Assembly: GCA_009924885.1 (NCBI GenBank)
Contig: RFQS01000023.1
Span: 1 to 15,765, forward strand
DNA from: Pseudomonadota bacterium
Lineage (GTDB): Bacteria; Cyanobacteriota; Vampirovibrionia; LMEP-6097
Reading direction: 5' to 3'
Length of the DNA stretch: 15,765 nt
Position numbers and translations under genes: made by a program. Each line of letters opens with the position of its first letter. The first letter of the stretch is position 1. A model generated the notes under the pieces. It was given only the letters and a program-made list of their open reading frames with translations, did not search any database and had not been told where the DNA came from. Positions 7,695 through 13,830 of the stretch are shown piece by piece.

Positions 7695-8600
7695 TTAAAC
7701 TTCATTTTCAAATTTAACTAAGTGAAAAAATATCAATTTAATCTGCTTATTCCACTCATCAAAAGAGATATCTAACTTAAGCTCCTGTAAAAAATTTTTA
7801 GATTCATGCCAAACTTCAACTAAACTACGACGCTCCTCATTAATAGCTCTCACAATTACATAAGCAAAGCTCACTATATTTAATAAAGCATCATTCTCTG
7901 CCTTATTTTTTCTTTCATGTCCATTTACAACAACATCTATAACTGCATCTGGTAATTTCTGATTAAGTAGAAATCTCTTAGCAAGCTCATTTACACTAAA
8001 GCCAAGTATTGCAGATTCAGCACTAGCCGAATCCATTCCCATTAATTTCATCTTTTCTATTTCTTCATATGATCTTTCATCATTTATAACCAAAAGAAGT
8101 TTGCCCACATGAAAATTTAGACCTGTAAAGAAAGCCTCTCTAGGATTAGATACTTTCATCATCTCAGCTAAACCTCTGGCTATTTTAGCGTTCCAAACAG
8201 CATTTTTAAGTAAAGTTTTTTGATGACGATTCTTTACTTTTTTCACTAAATATAAATAATCAAGTAGAATGCTCGCCTCTGCCTCATCCCGAATAATGCT
8301 ATAACCCAAGATCTGTACTAATCTCTGTAAATCAGCATCCGTAACTGGTTTTAAATCTTGAAGCTTCGATCTAATTTTAGTTCTATGAACTAATCTTTTA
8401 GATAAATTTTCTAGAGACTTAAGGCTCTGTATTAGTCGCGAATTTAAAGTATTAACATCATCAGCGAGATCTAAAAGTTCCCAAAGCTGCTTCTGATTAG
8501 TCGGCAAAACAGAAGTATCGCTTAAGAGCTTAGATATCTTAGTTTCTACCTCCGTAGATTTAGTTAAAAATAAAGCATGATCTTTAACAATATTATTCAT
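7695..8600 (-). CDS. HDOD-domain protein (degenerate HD output domain)
   Basis: 301 residues, soluble, no signal or membrane segment. The N-terminal half is helical and contains LWELLDLADDVNTLNSRLIQSL and DLQRLVQILGY, corresponding to the first HDOD helices. The second half matches the more conserved part of the family: KNAVWNAKIARGLAEMM, then EAFFTGLNFHVGKLLLV, where HD phosphohydrolases have LLHDIG, then GFSVNELAKRFLLNQKLPDAVIDVVVNGHE. The metal-binding HD pair is lost (FHVG), as is usual for HDOD proteins, so no phosphodiesterase activity is expected. The family is associated with signalling, including cyclic dinucleotide, motility and regulatory circuits; its role here is unknown. It stands alone, transcribed away from rpmG, with a 116-base gap between their starts. 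Confidence 0.7.
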   Translation of the reverse strand: MNNIVKDHALFLTKSTEVETKISKLLSDTSVLPTNQKQLWELLDLADDVNTLNSRLIQSLKSLENLSKRLVHRTKIRSKLQDLKPVTDADLQRLVQILGYSIIRDEAEASILLDYLYLVKKVKNRHQKTLLKNAVWNAKIARGLAEMMKVSNPREAFFTGLNFHVGKLLLVINDERSYEEIEKMKLMGMDSASAESAILGFSVNELAKRFLLNQKLPDAVIDVVVNGHERKNKAENDALLNIVSFAYVIVRAINEERRSLVEVWHESKNFLQELKLDISFDEWNKQIKLIFFHLVKFENEV

Positions 8601-8716
8601 GCTCTCTACATGGACATTTAGGATAAAGCTCCTATTCAGTTAAAAAGATTAATTTTTTAAGAAGAGGGGGCTTAAAGTATGATTCTTTGATATAATTCTC
8701 GTTCTGGATATCGAAT
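8601..8716. promoter_or_regulatory. Divergent promoter region, HDOD gene / rpmG
   Basis: A 116-base gap separates two divergent genes. On the plus strand a perfect TATAAT (8691-8696) lies 20 bases before the rpmG ATG and is the likely -10 element. I see no good TTGACA-like -35 at 16-18 bases upstream of it; the region there is an AAGAGGGGGCTTAAAG stretch. No clear minus-strand promoter can be named. Confidence 0.45.
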
Positions 8717-8899
8717 ATGGCGAAGAAGAAACAAGATAAAGTAAAAATTATACTTGAATGTACAGAAGCTAGAGCTGCTGGGGTTCCGCCGTCTCGCTAT
8801 GCTACTACCAAGAATAAGAAAAAGCATCCAGATAAGCTGAAAGCTAAGAAGTATAATAAATATCTACGTAAAGTAACTGAACACGTAGAAATTAAATAG
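8717..8899 (+). CDS. rpmG: 50S ribosomal protein L33
   Basis: 60 residues, basic, of bacterial L33 type, a small protein of the large ribosomal subunit near the E site. The core reads KIILECTEARAAGVPPSRYATTKNKK, split by the family-conserved ECTEA and SRY elements, and the C-terminal part reads KKYNKYLRKVTEHVEIK. It has a single Cys and lacks the two zinc-ribbon CxxC pairs, so it is a zinc-independent form. The ECTEA...SRY.TTKN pattern differs from the proteobacterial KL.ST...Y.T.KN form and is closer to forms I recall from PVC bacteria and cyanobacterial relatives. It is preceded by a TATAAT box and a weak GGA ribosome binding site. The aminotransferase gene follows after 22 bases and is probably co-transcribed. 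Confidence 0.95.
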   Translation: MAKKKQDKVKIILECTEARAAGVPPSRYATTKNKKKHPDKLKAKKYNKYLRKVTEHVEIK

Positions 8900-8921
8900 T
8901 TTTTCTTATTTAGCGTGTTAT

Positions 8922-10154
8922 TTGCTTTTTAATAATTTTGAACTAGAAGATTTATATAATTCCTACGAAAAGGCTTACTCCTTTTCGTTTAGTACTGCTT
9001 GCTTAAATCCATTAAGTATTCATCAGGTGCTTAGCCTATACGAAGAAAAAGACCAAGAATTTTTATTAAAAGACCTTTTAAATCTAGAACTCGATTATTC
9101 TTCAAAATATGGTTTAGAAGAATTCTATTCTGCTCTTGAAAATATTTATAATCAGTATTCCAAGTTAAAGTTCCTCTCCACAAGCGGAGCTGCTGAGGCT
9201 ATTATTTTATTATTTTCAAGCCTATTTACATTAGGCGATAGCCTAATAGTACAGAAACCCATATATCCCTCTCTCTATAAGATACCTGAAGGACTAGGGT
9301 GTAAAGTAATCGATTGGGACTTTAAATGGGCGGAAGATTTTAAACTTAACTTAGAATCTTTAAAAAAAATAATTAGTAAAAATCCTGAGGTGAAAGCCTT
9401 AGTAATTAATAATCCTAATAATCCCTGCGGTTACTGTTTTAACGAATTTGAGCTCAAAGAACTTATAAACATTCTTAACGGTAGATACTTAATCGGCGAC
9501 GAAGTTTTCAGAGATATCTGCTTAAAACCCATTCCAGCAGTAGCTAATCTTTACGAAAAAGGAATCAGCATCTCTGATGTGAGCAAGTCCTATGGTTTAC
9601 AGGGACTGAGAGTTGGTTGGATAGCGACACAAGACGAAAAAATAATCGAGAAATGTCTTTCGCAAAAAAGTTATTTTTCCCTTAGAACCTCTATTTTAAG
9701 TGAAAAAATCGCAGCCTTAGCTTTAAATAAACGAGAAATACTTTTAGAAAACTCTAAAATACTTATCAAGAGAGGATTAGATAAAATCTATGACAATCCT
9801 GATGTAATAAAATTAACTCACAATGGGACTGCTTGCAAACATGCAAGTTCAAGCAACGAAAACACAGAAATTGAAGATCACAAGCAATCCCAAGCAAGCT
9901 TTTTGAGTGAGGCTTCTATAGACTTACCTCAGGGTAGTTTTGGGGGGCTGTCTATGCTCGCTAAACTTAACTCTAATAAAAATAATTTAAAATCTTTAGC
10001 TGACGAAAACGCAGAAAATAAAGATTACCAGCAGTCCTCAGTAGAAAATTTTTTTCAAGAGCTCCTAGAACAAGGGATTTTTATACTCCCAGGAAAAGTC
10101 TTTGGGATAAAATATTCTGAGTATTTTAGATTGTCGGTACTGCGAATCCCATGA
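8922..10154 (+). CDS. Fold-type I PLP aminotransferase with repeat insertions
   Basis: 410 residues. A class I/II PLP-dependent aminotransferase: STSGAAEAI (cofactor phosphate region), NNPNNPCGY (164-172), GDEVFRDI with Asp193, and SDVSKSYGLQGLRVGW with Schiff-base Lys222 and Arg230. The pattern resembles the aspartate aminotransferase/capreomycidine synthase-like branch; the substrate is unknown. A TTG start at 8922 is used because the frame has no ATG before the conserved part. Near residues 302-324 a palindromic repeat is inserted in frame, splitting VIKLTH from the expected continuation IDLPQGSFGGLS. A partial copy lies at about 360-375 (ADENAENKDYQQSS). The C-terminus stops soon after the substrate-carboxylate region YFRLS, about 15-20 residues earlier than relatives. 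The protein may still be active, but this is uncertain. radA follows after 15 bases. Confidence 0.8.
   Translation: MLFNNFELEDLYNSYEKAYSFSFSTACLNPLSIHQVLSLYEEKDQEFLLKDLLNLELDYSSKYGLEEFYSALENIYNQYSKLKFLSTSGAAEAIILLFSSLFTLGDSLIVQKPIYPSLYKIPEGLGCKVIDWDFKWAEDFKLNLESLKKIISKNPEVKALVINNPNNPCGYCFNEFELKELINILNGRYLIGDEVFRDICLKPIPAVANLYEKGISISDVSKSYGLQGLRVGWIATQDEKIIEKCLSQKSYFSLRTSILSEKIAALALNKREILLENSKILIKRGLDKIYDNPDVIKLTHNGTACKHASSSNENTEIEDHKQSQASFLSEASIDLPQGSFGGLSMLAKLNSNKNNLKSLADENAENKDYQQSSVENFFQELLEQGIFILPGKVFGIKYSEYFRLSVLRIP
9824..9892 (+). repeat. 69-bp palindromic coding repeat in aminotransferase
   Basis: The ends are inverted: TGGGACTGCTT (9824-9834) and AAGCAATCCCA (9882-9892), with one mismatch in 11. 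Inside is a hairpin CTTGCA-aaca-TGCAAG (9832-9847). It encodes GTACKHASSSNENTEIEDHKQS in frame with the host gene. It aligns with the 123-bp copy in radA (10742-10864) and lacks exactly 54 bases (18 codons) of that copy's middle. Confidence 0.8.
10003..10043 (+). repeat. Partial copy of palindromic repeat (3' half)
   Basis: GACGAAAACGCAGAAAA followed by AAAGATTACCAGCAGTCCTCA matches the 3' half of the radA element (GACGAAAACGCAGAAATT, then GAGCAGTCCCA). It is read in the same frame (DENAENKDYQQSS against DENAEIEVCEQSQ). No 5' half is recognisable in the preceding aminotransferase sequence. Confidence 0.5.
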
Positions 10155-10169
10155 TACCCTTACATAAAT

Positions 10170-11909
10170 ATGAGCAAGTTCATCTGGGTTTGTCGTAACT
10201 GTGGCCACGAAACTAATGGCTACTTTGGTCAATGCAGTAGCTGCGGAGCTTGGGGTACTTTAGAAAAAGAAACCATAATAAAAACGAAAACTAAAGCTAC
10301 AGGAGTAAAACACAGCCTATTTGTAAATTCAGAAGATAAGATACTCACATTAAGTGAAATAGAAGAAGACTCTATACTTCGCTTAAATACTGGCTCAGAA
10401 GAATTTAATCGCGTTCTCGGTGGTGGCATAGTCCCCGCTAGCGTAAACCTTATAGGTGGTCAGCCAGGTATCGGTAAATCGACTTTACTCTTGCAGCTAG
10501 CTTTTTATTTCAGTCTAAAAAATTTAAAAGTACTTTATGTCAGTGCAGAAGAATCTTCTACCCAGCTTAAAATGAGAGCGAAGCGGCTGAGGAGGACGAA
10601 TGACCGCAGTGTAATTTCCAGCGATGCCGAGTATGCGACACGAGTGTCGTATGCGAGCAAGCGGAAATACAAGCTCCGCTTATTGCAGATACATGAGGAT
10701 CATGAGGACGACGAAAACGCAGAAATTGAAGCTGTACATCATGGGACTGCTCACAAACGAACAAGTTCAAGGCTGAGAAGGACGAATGACCGCAGTGTAT
10801 TGCAGATACATGAGGATCATGAGGACGACGAAAACGCAGAAATTGAAGTTTGCGAGCAGTCCCAACATGAGGAGAATATTTTAGTTTATACGGAGAATAA
10901 CCTCGAAAAAATTCTTGAAGCGATTAAAAACTCCGAAGCTAATTTAATCATAGTCGATAGCATACAAGCTCTTTATAACCCTAACCTAGATTCAGTTCCA
11001 GGTAATGTCTCACAAATTAAAGAATGCTGTTCCAACCTTACTAGAATCGCTAAAACTTTTAATGTACCAATTTTCATAGTCGGTCATATAAATAAAGATG
11101 GTGATATTGCTGGTCCCAAAATCCTAGAACACATGGTCGATACTGTCTTACAATTCGAAATGATTAAAGACGAGTCTCTCCGAATTCTACGCTCAATTAA
11201 AAATCGTTTTGGCAGCACTGATGAACTAGCCGTATTTGAAATGCGAGAAAATGGATTAAGTGATGTCAGTGATCCTTCACAGATATTTTTAAATCAACGT
11301 GCTGGTGGTATAGTTACGGTCATTAAAGAGGGACGCAGGGCTTTATTGGTAGAAGTACAGTCACTAGTTATATATTCTGACCAGCATAATCCTAGGCGCA
11401 TGGCGAACGGTATCGATTTTACGAGATTACATCAAATATTAGCCATTATGGAAAAATACTTGAGCATACCCTTGGGTAAACAAGATGTCTATGTAAATGT
11501 CGCAGGTGGCCTTAGTATCAAAGAACCAGCCTCTGATTTAGCCATCGCACTCTCTATACTAGAAAAATCTGATTCCTCGGCTAATGATTTCATTGCACTA
11601 GGCGAACTGGGATTAGGTGGAGAAATTCGTCAAGTAAGCAATATAGAACTTCGATTAAAAGAAGCTCAAAAGCTTGGCTTCACTAAAGCCATAATCCCGA
11701 CTTTAGCTCCTGAATTAAAAATCAATTTAATACAATTAAAAATAGAAATTATTGAAGTTAGTAACATACAAGAAGCGGCCACAGCTTTTAGATCCACCAA
11801 ACACTCTAGTAGCTATCAAGAGCGTGTAATCGAACGAAACAGTTCAAGCCCGAGGAGGACGAATGACCGCAGTGTACTTAAGCAATCCACTGAAAAATGC
11901 TTAAAATAG
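10170..11909 (+). CDS. radA: DNA repair protein RadA with ~94-residue insertion
   Basis: 579 residues against about 450-460 for most RadA. RadA is a RecA-like branch-migration helicase in recombinational repair. N-terminal zinc finger: Cys8, Cys11, Cys22, Cys25. Walker A is GQPGIGKST (97-105), Walker B is LIIVDS (259-264), and the RadA-specific KNRFG is at 344-348. A Lon-like domain follows (DVYVNVAGGLSIKEPASDLA, about 439-458). Directly after KMRAKRL, inside the ATPase core, residues about 141-234 are foreign: RRTNDRSV, then a unique stretch, LQIHEDHEDDENAEIE, GTAHKRTSSRL, and the first and third blocks again. The native sequence resumes at NILVYTENNLEKILEAI. The last ~25 residues carry a further copy (RNSSSPRRTNDRSV). 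The frame is open throughout, so a functional protein with a spliced-in loop is plausible. ATG start supported by the zinc finger. Confidence 0.95.
   Translation: MSKFIWVCRNCGHETNGYFGQCSSCGAWGTLEKETIIKTKTKATGVKHSLFVNSEDKILTLSEIEEDSILRLNTGSEEFNRVLGGGIVPASVNLIGGQPGIGKSTLLLQLAFYFSLKNLKVLYVSAEESSTQLKMRAKRLRRTNDRSVISSDAEYATRVSYASKRKYKLRLLQIHEDHEDDENAEIEAVHHGTAHKRTSSRLRRTNDRSVLQIHEDHEDDENAEIEVCEQSQHEENILVYTENNLEKILEAIKNSEANLIIVDSIQALYNPNLDSVPGNVSQIKECCSNLTRIAKTFNVPIFIVGHINKDGDIAGPKILEHMVDTVLQFEMIKDESLRILRSIKNRFGSTDELAVFEMRENGLSDVSDPSQIFLNQRAGGIVTVIKEGRRALLVEVQSLVIYSDQHNPRRMANGIDFTRLHQILAIMEKYLSIPLGKQDVYVNVAGGLSIKEPASDLAIALSILEKSDSSANDFIALGELGLGGEIRQVSNIELRLKEAQKLGFTKAIIPTLAPELKINLIQLKIEIIEVSNIQEAATAFRSTKHSSSYQERVIERNSSSPRRTNDRSVLKQSTEKCLK
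10587..10731 (+). repeat. First, interrupted repeat copy in radA
   Basis: Contains the RRTNDRSV block (10587-10613) and the 51-base block 10681-10731, which is identical to 10798-10848. A 69-base insertion (10614-10682) lies between them compared with the second copy. The 5' terminal arm (TGGGACTGCTC) is missing here, so this copy is truncated on the left. Its GC content, about 55% in 10587-10680 by hand count, is well above the surrounding gene. Confidence 0.75.
10614..10682 (+). repeat. 69-bp nested palindromic insertion
   Basis: Present in the first radA repeat copy and absent from the second, where GTA joins TTGCAG directly. It has paired outer arms ATTTCC (10614-10619) and GGAAAT (10663-10668) and a tight central hairpin CGACAC-ga-GTGTCG (10636-10649). 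A third short pair, AAGCGG and CCGCTT, flanks its right end. The length of 23 codons keeps the frame open. Confidence 0.65.
10742..10864 (+). repeat. 123-bp complete palindromic coding repeat in radA
   Basis: Perfect 11-base inverted ends: TGGGACTGCTC (10742-10752) and GAGCAGTCCCA (10854-10864). The element is 41 codons long and encodes, in order, GTAHKRTSSRL, RRTNDRSV, LQIHEDHEDDENAEIE and VCEQS. This is the most complete copy in the window and defines the family. It is inserted within or next to an older, truncated copy. Confidence 0.85.
11831..11890 (+). repeat. Repeat copy at the RadA C-terminus
   Basis: CGAACGAAAC, AGTTCAAGCC, then a GAGGAGGACGAATGACCGCAG block and AAGCAATCCAC reproduce the middle and right end of the element, without the left arm and without the DENAEIE block. 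It is read in the same frame as the other copies (RNSSSPRRTNDRSV, KQS) and supplies the final residues of RadA. Confidence 0.65.
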
Positions 11910-11918
11910 CATTTTTCA
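11891..11918. terminator. Hairpin between convergent genes, probable bidirectional terminator
   Basis: A perfect 11-base inverted repeat, TGAAAAATGCT (11891-11901) and AGCATTTTTCA (11908-11918), has a 6-base loop. It overlaps the radA stop codon and the stop codon of the convergent gene. The T run is inside the stem rather than after it, so termination strength is uncertain. Confidence 0.5.
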
Positions 11919-12242
11919 TCTTGCAAAAAAAGCCTGTGATTCCACACATTTGGCCAATTCTACAGGCAGATAAGCCCACTGTGAATCCTGCTGCCAGACT
12001 GGCTTTACCTCAGGACCCAACTCATAAACATAAAGACTTCTAATAATAGCGACAGCGTTCTCATTAGATAGACCCCGAGGATCATTTATCAACTTGGTTT
12101 TTAGGCGCATAGCATCTTTTTTACTCTCACAGAGTGCTGGCCCTTGATTAAAACCAGTATTTCTACATAAAATAGCCAGCCTGCCATCATCTCTCGGACA
12201 AGCTAGAACAAAATAATTTTCATGATTATTTTGTTTACTCAT
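11916..12242 (-). CDS. Conserved-looking hypothetical protein, 108 residues
   Basis: I do not recognise this family. It is a soluble protein of 108 residues with no signal peptide or membrane segment. The N-terminal part reads as a beta-rich stretch (ENYFVLACPRDDGRLAILCRN), followed by a charged helical segment (ESKKDAMRLKTKLIN). The C-terminal half contains IIRSLYVYELGPEV and WAYLPVELAKCVE. Four cysteines are scattered without a CxxC pair. Codon use looks like that of the neighbours and the amino-acid composition is balanced, so a real gene is likely. It is convergent with radA, sharing the terminator hairpin, and its start faces the MNIO operon across a 181-base intergenic region, so the two could share control signals. 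Confidence 0.65.
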   Translation of the reverse strand: MSKQNNHENYFVLACPRDDGRLAILCRNTGFNQGPALCESKKDAMRLKTKLINDPRGLSNENAVAIIRSLYVYELGPEVKPVWQQDSQWAYLPVELAKCVESQAFFAR

Positions 12243-12325
12243 AAAAAAATAAGCCTCTACGTCAAGTGAAAACCCTTGTTTTTCACAACTTAATCTTATA
12301 TTAATATATCATAATGCAGTGTAGG

Positions 12326-12354
12326 TATGTATTTTGCAAAAAATACATATTTTT
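12326..12354 (+). promoter_or_regulatory. 10-bp perfect inverted repeat plus T-run
   Basis: TATGTATTTT (12326-12335), loop GCAA, AAAATACATA (12340-12349), then TTTTT. It lies 70 bases upstream of the small lipoprotein gene. An operator for a dimeric repressor or a weak leader terminator would both fit. An all-A/T stem makes a strong intrinsic terminator unlikely. Confidence 0.45.
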
Positions 12355-12411
12355 CTAAAAAAATTAAATCGCTGAATAGCCTTGATAGGATAGAATATCT
12401 AGAGAAAAGAT

Positions 12412-12417
12412 AAGGAG
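12412..12417 (+). promoter_or_regulatory. Strong Shine-Dalgarno of the small lipoprotein gene
   Basis: AAGGAG lies a short, near-optimal spacer (about 7 bases) before the ATG at 12424. It stands out because almost every other gene in the window has a weak or invisible site, which suggests high translation of the small precursor-like lipoprotein. Confidence 0.7.
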
Positions 12418-12423
12418 ATATCT

Positions 12424-12642
12424 ATGAATAAACTATTAAAAATCTTTACATCACTAGTTCTTGTTTGTGGTTTCACAAGCGTACTAAATGCTTGTAACGT
12501 TAGCAAAGCACCAGAGACTGTAGAAGATCAAGTAGAAGCGGTTGATGTAGAAGAAGTAGAAGCTACTGCTGAAACTGCACCAGCTACTGAAGAAGCTGCT
12601 GCTGCACCAGCTACAACAGCTCCAGAGAAGAGTGCTCACTAA
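12424..12642 (+). CDS. Small Glu/Ala-rich lipoprotein, candidate MNIO substrate
   Basis: 72 residues. A basic N-terminus (MNKLLK), a hydrophobic core, and VLNAC give a lipobox with acceptor Cys24; Cys15 lies in the signal. The mature part is only about 49 residues and highly acidic: Val/Glu repeats (EAVDVEEVEATAE), then Ala/Pro/Thr (APATEEAAAAPATTAP), ending EKSAH. It has no cysteine besides the lipidated one. It sits exactly where bufferin precursors (BufA) sit, directly before an MNIO gene and its partner, with an 11-base overlap into the MNIO frame. Bufferins, however, carry several core cysteines. It may therefore be a new precursor type modified on other residues, or a surface lipoprotein that simply shares the operon. 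A strong ribosome binding site precedes it. Function unknown. Confidence 0.75.
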   Translation: MNKLLKIFTSLVLVCGFTSVLNACNVSKAPETVEDQVEAVDVEEVEATAETAPATEEAAAAPATTAPEKSAH

Positions 12643-13801
12643 TAAGCTTAAATTTTATGGCTTAGGAATTGGACTCCGAGACGAGATTCAGAAAGATATT
12701 CTCAGTTACTTAGAGGCCTCTTCCAAACAAACACTAATTCAATGGCTGGAAATAATTCCAGAAAACTACATTAATAACGGGGGATTGCCTCGCAAGCGTT
12801 TCGAAGAAGTTCTTGCTAAGGGAGTCCCCCTTATTCCTCATGGGGTAAATTTAAGCATAGGCTCTGCCCCCCAAAACAAAAAACGCTTAGAGTTTGATTT
12901 TTATTTACTTAGAGGACTTAAAGAACTTTTTGAAGAAATTAAGGCTCCTTGGTTTTCCGATCATTTAGTTAACTCCAGAATCGGTTCTCATTATTTTCAA
13001 GAGCTAATCCCCGTGCCCTTTACAAAAGAAGCTGCGGAAGTAGTAGCTAATAATATTAAATATCTTGAGGATTACTTCCAGATTCCCTTTCTCTTCGAGA
13101 ATCCTAGTTATTACACTAATTATGGTCTGCGTGAACTTCGCGAACAAACTTTTATAAACCTCGTACTAGAAAAGGCTCGCTGTGGTTTTTTACTGGATAT
13201 TAATAACGTTCTTGTTAATTCTATGAATCATAGATATCTACCAAAGCCATTCCTAGACGACTTGGATCTCAAAAAAGTAGTACAGGTACATCTTGGTGGA
13301 TTAAAACGTGGTTATACATCAAAATTAACAGGTCATAAAATTAAAGCTTTAGACTCACATGGTGAACCTGTTTCTGAGGTAGCCCTAGATCTTTTTTCTT
13401 ACGTTATAAAAAAAACCAAAGTAAAGGCTGTATTACTTGAGCGTGATATGAATTTCTCGGAAGAAGGTTTTCTCGGACTAATCTATGAATTAAAACAAAT
13501 TCGTAGAATTATGGATAGTAAATATGACTCAGAGGAAGAAAGCGAAACTGAAAAAACTAAGCTTGCAGCTGATCAAACAGAAAACCTTACTAATGCTGAA
13601 CCCGTGGCACTAGAGACAGAAGCAAACAACAGAACTGCTTCATCCCTAATTGACAATAAAGCAGCAAATTTAAATATAAATCCTGTGTCTATTCCATCGA
13701 CTAGCTCGATTCCCGCCGTTACGGCAGCTAATGATCTAACTAAAAACCAACTAGCGAATGACTTAGATTCCTTAAATGAAGAACTCGCAGACCTAGGATA
13801 A
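12632..13801 (+). CDS. MNIO (DUF692) multinuclear non-heme iron oxidase
   Basis: 389 residues. The TIM-barrel MNIO domain (residues about 5-290) is complete: GLGIGLR, WLEIIPENY, IPHGVNLSIGS (His70), WFSDHLVNSRIG (Asp110-His111), LFENPS (Glu156), FLLDINN (Asp189), VVQVHLGG (His220), DSHG (Asp241, His243) and LLERD (Glu270). These are the conserved acidic/His/Asn motifs that hold two or three iron atoms in MbnB, TglH and BufB. Such enzymes oxidatively modify peptides, usually at Cys but in some families at Asp or Asn. The start is GTG, inside the end of the lipoprotein gene. After about residue 294 comes an unusual ~95-residue Ser/Asn/Glu/Ala-rich, Cys-free, probably disordered tail; MNIOs normally end near 270-300. 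The partner protein gene follows after 29 bases. Substrate unknown. Confidence 0.9.
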   Translation: MLTNKLKFYGLGIGLRDEIQKDILSYLEASSKQTLIQWLEIIPENYINNGGLPRKRFEEVLAKGVPLIPHGVNLSIGSAPQNKKRLEFDFYLLRGLKELFEEIKAPWFSDHLVNSRIGSHYFQELIPVPFTKEAAEVVANNIKYLEDYFQIPFLFENPSYYTNYGLRELREQTFINLVLEKARCGFLLDINNVLVNSMNHRYLPKPFLDDLDLKKVVQVHLGGLKRGYTSKLTGHKIKALDSHGEPVSEVALDLFSYVIKKTKVKAVLLERDMNFSEEGFLGLIYELKQIRRIMDSKYDSEEESETEKTKLAADQTENLTNAEPVALETEANNRTASSLIDNKAANLNINPVSIPSTSSIPAVTAANDLTKNQLANDLDSLNEELADLG

Positions 13802-13830
13802 ACCTAAGTAAACTGGGAAAATATCCTTTA

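Larger units (their letters stand above)
12243..12423. promoter_or_regulatory. Divergent control region with three inverted repeats
   Basis: 181 bases between divergent starts, very AT-rich. It contains GTGAAAA-7 nt-TTTTCAC (12266-12286), the perfect palindrome TATATTAATATA (12297-12308), and TATGTATTTT-gcaa-AAAATACATA (12326-12349) followed by five T. The last could be an operator, attenuator or terminator-like hairpin in the leader of the MNIO operon. No confident -10/-35 pair could be assigned; TAGAAT near 12391 is a possible -10. Confidence 0.45.

Noticed and set aside
10567..10770. 67-codon minus-strand frame across the radA insert
   Set aside because: It exists because the inserted repeats are palindromic and stop-free on both strands; no start signal or partner.
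10587..10870. CRISPR-like or tandem repeat array in radA
   Set aside because: The two copies are coding and in frame, with inverted ends and unequal spacing; there are no regular spacers.
10587..10870. Intein or group I/II intron in radA
   Set aside because: There are no intein splice motifs (N-terminal Cys/Ser block, C-terminal His-Asn) and no intron core; the unit is a repeated short palindrome with an open frame.
12424..12642. Calling the small lipoprotein a canonical bufferin (BufA)
   Set aside because: Bufferin precursors have several conserved core cysteines; this protein has only the signal Cys and the lipobox Cys.
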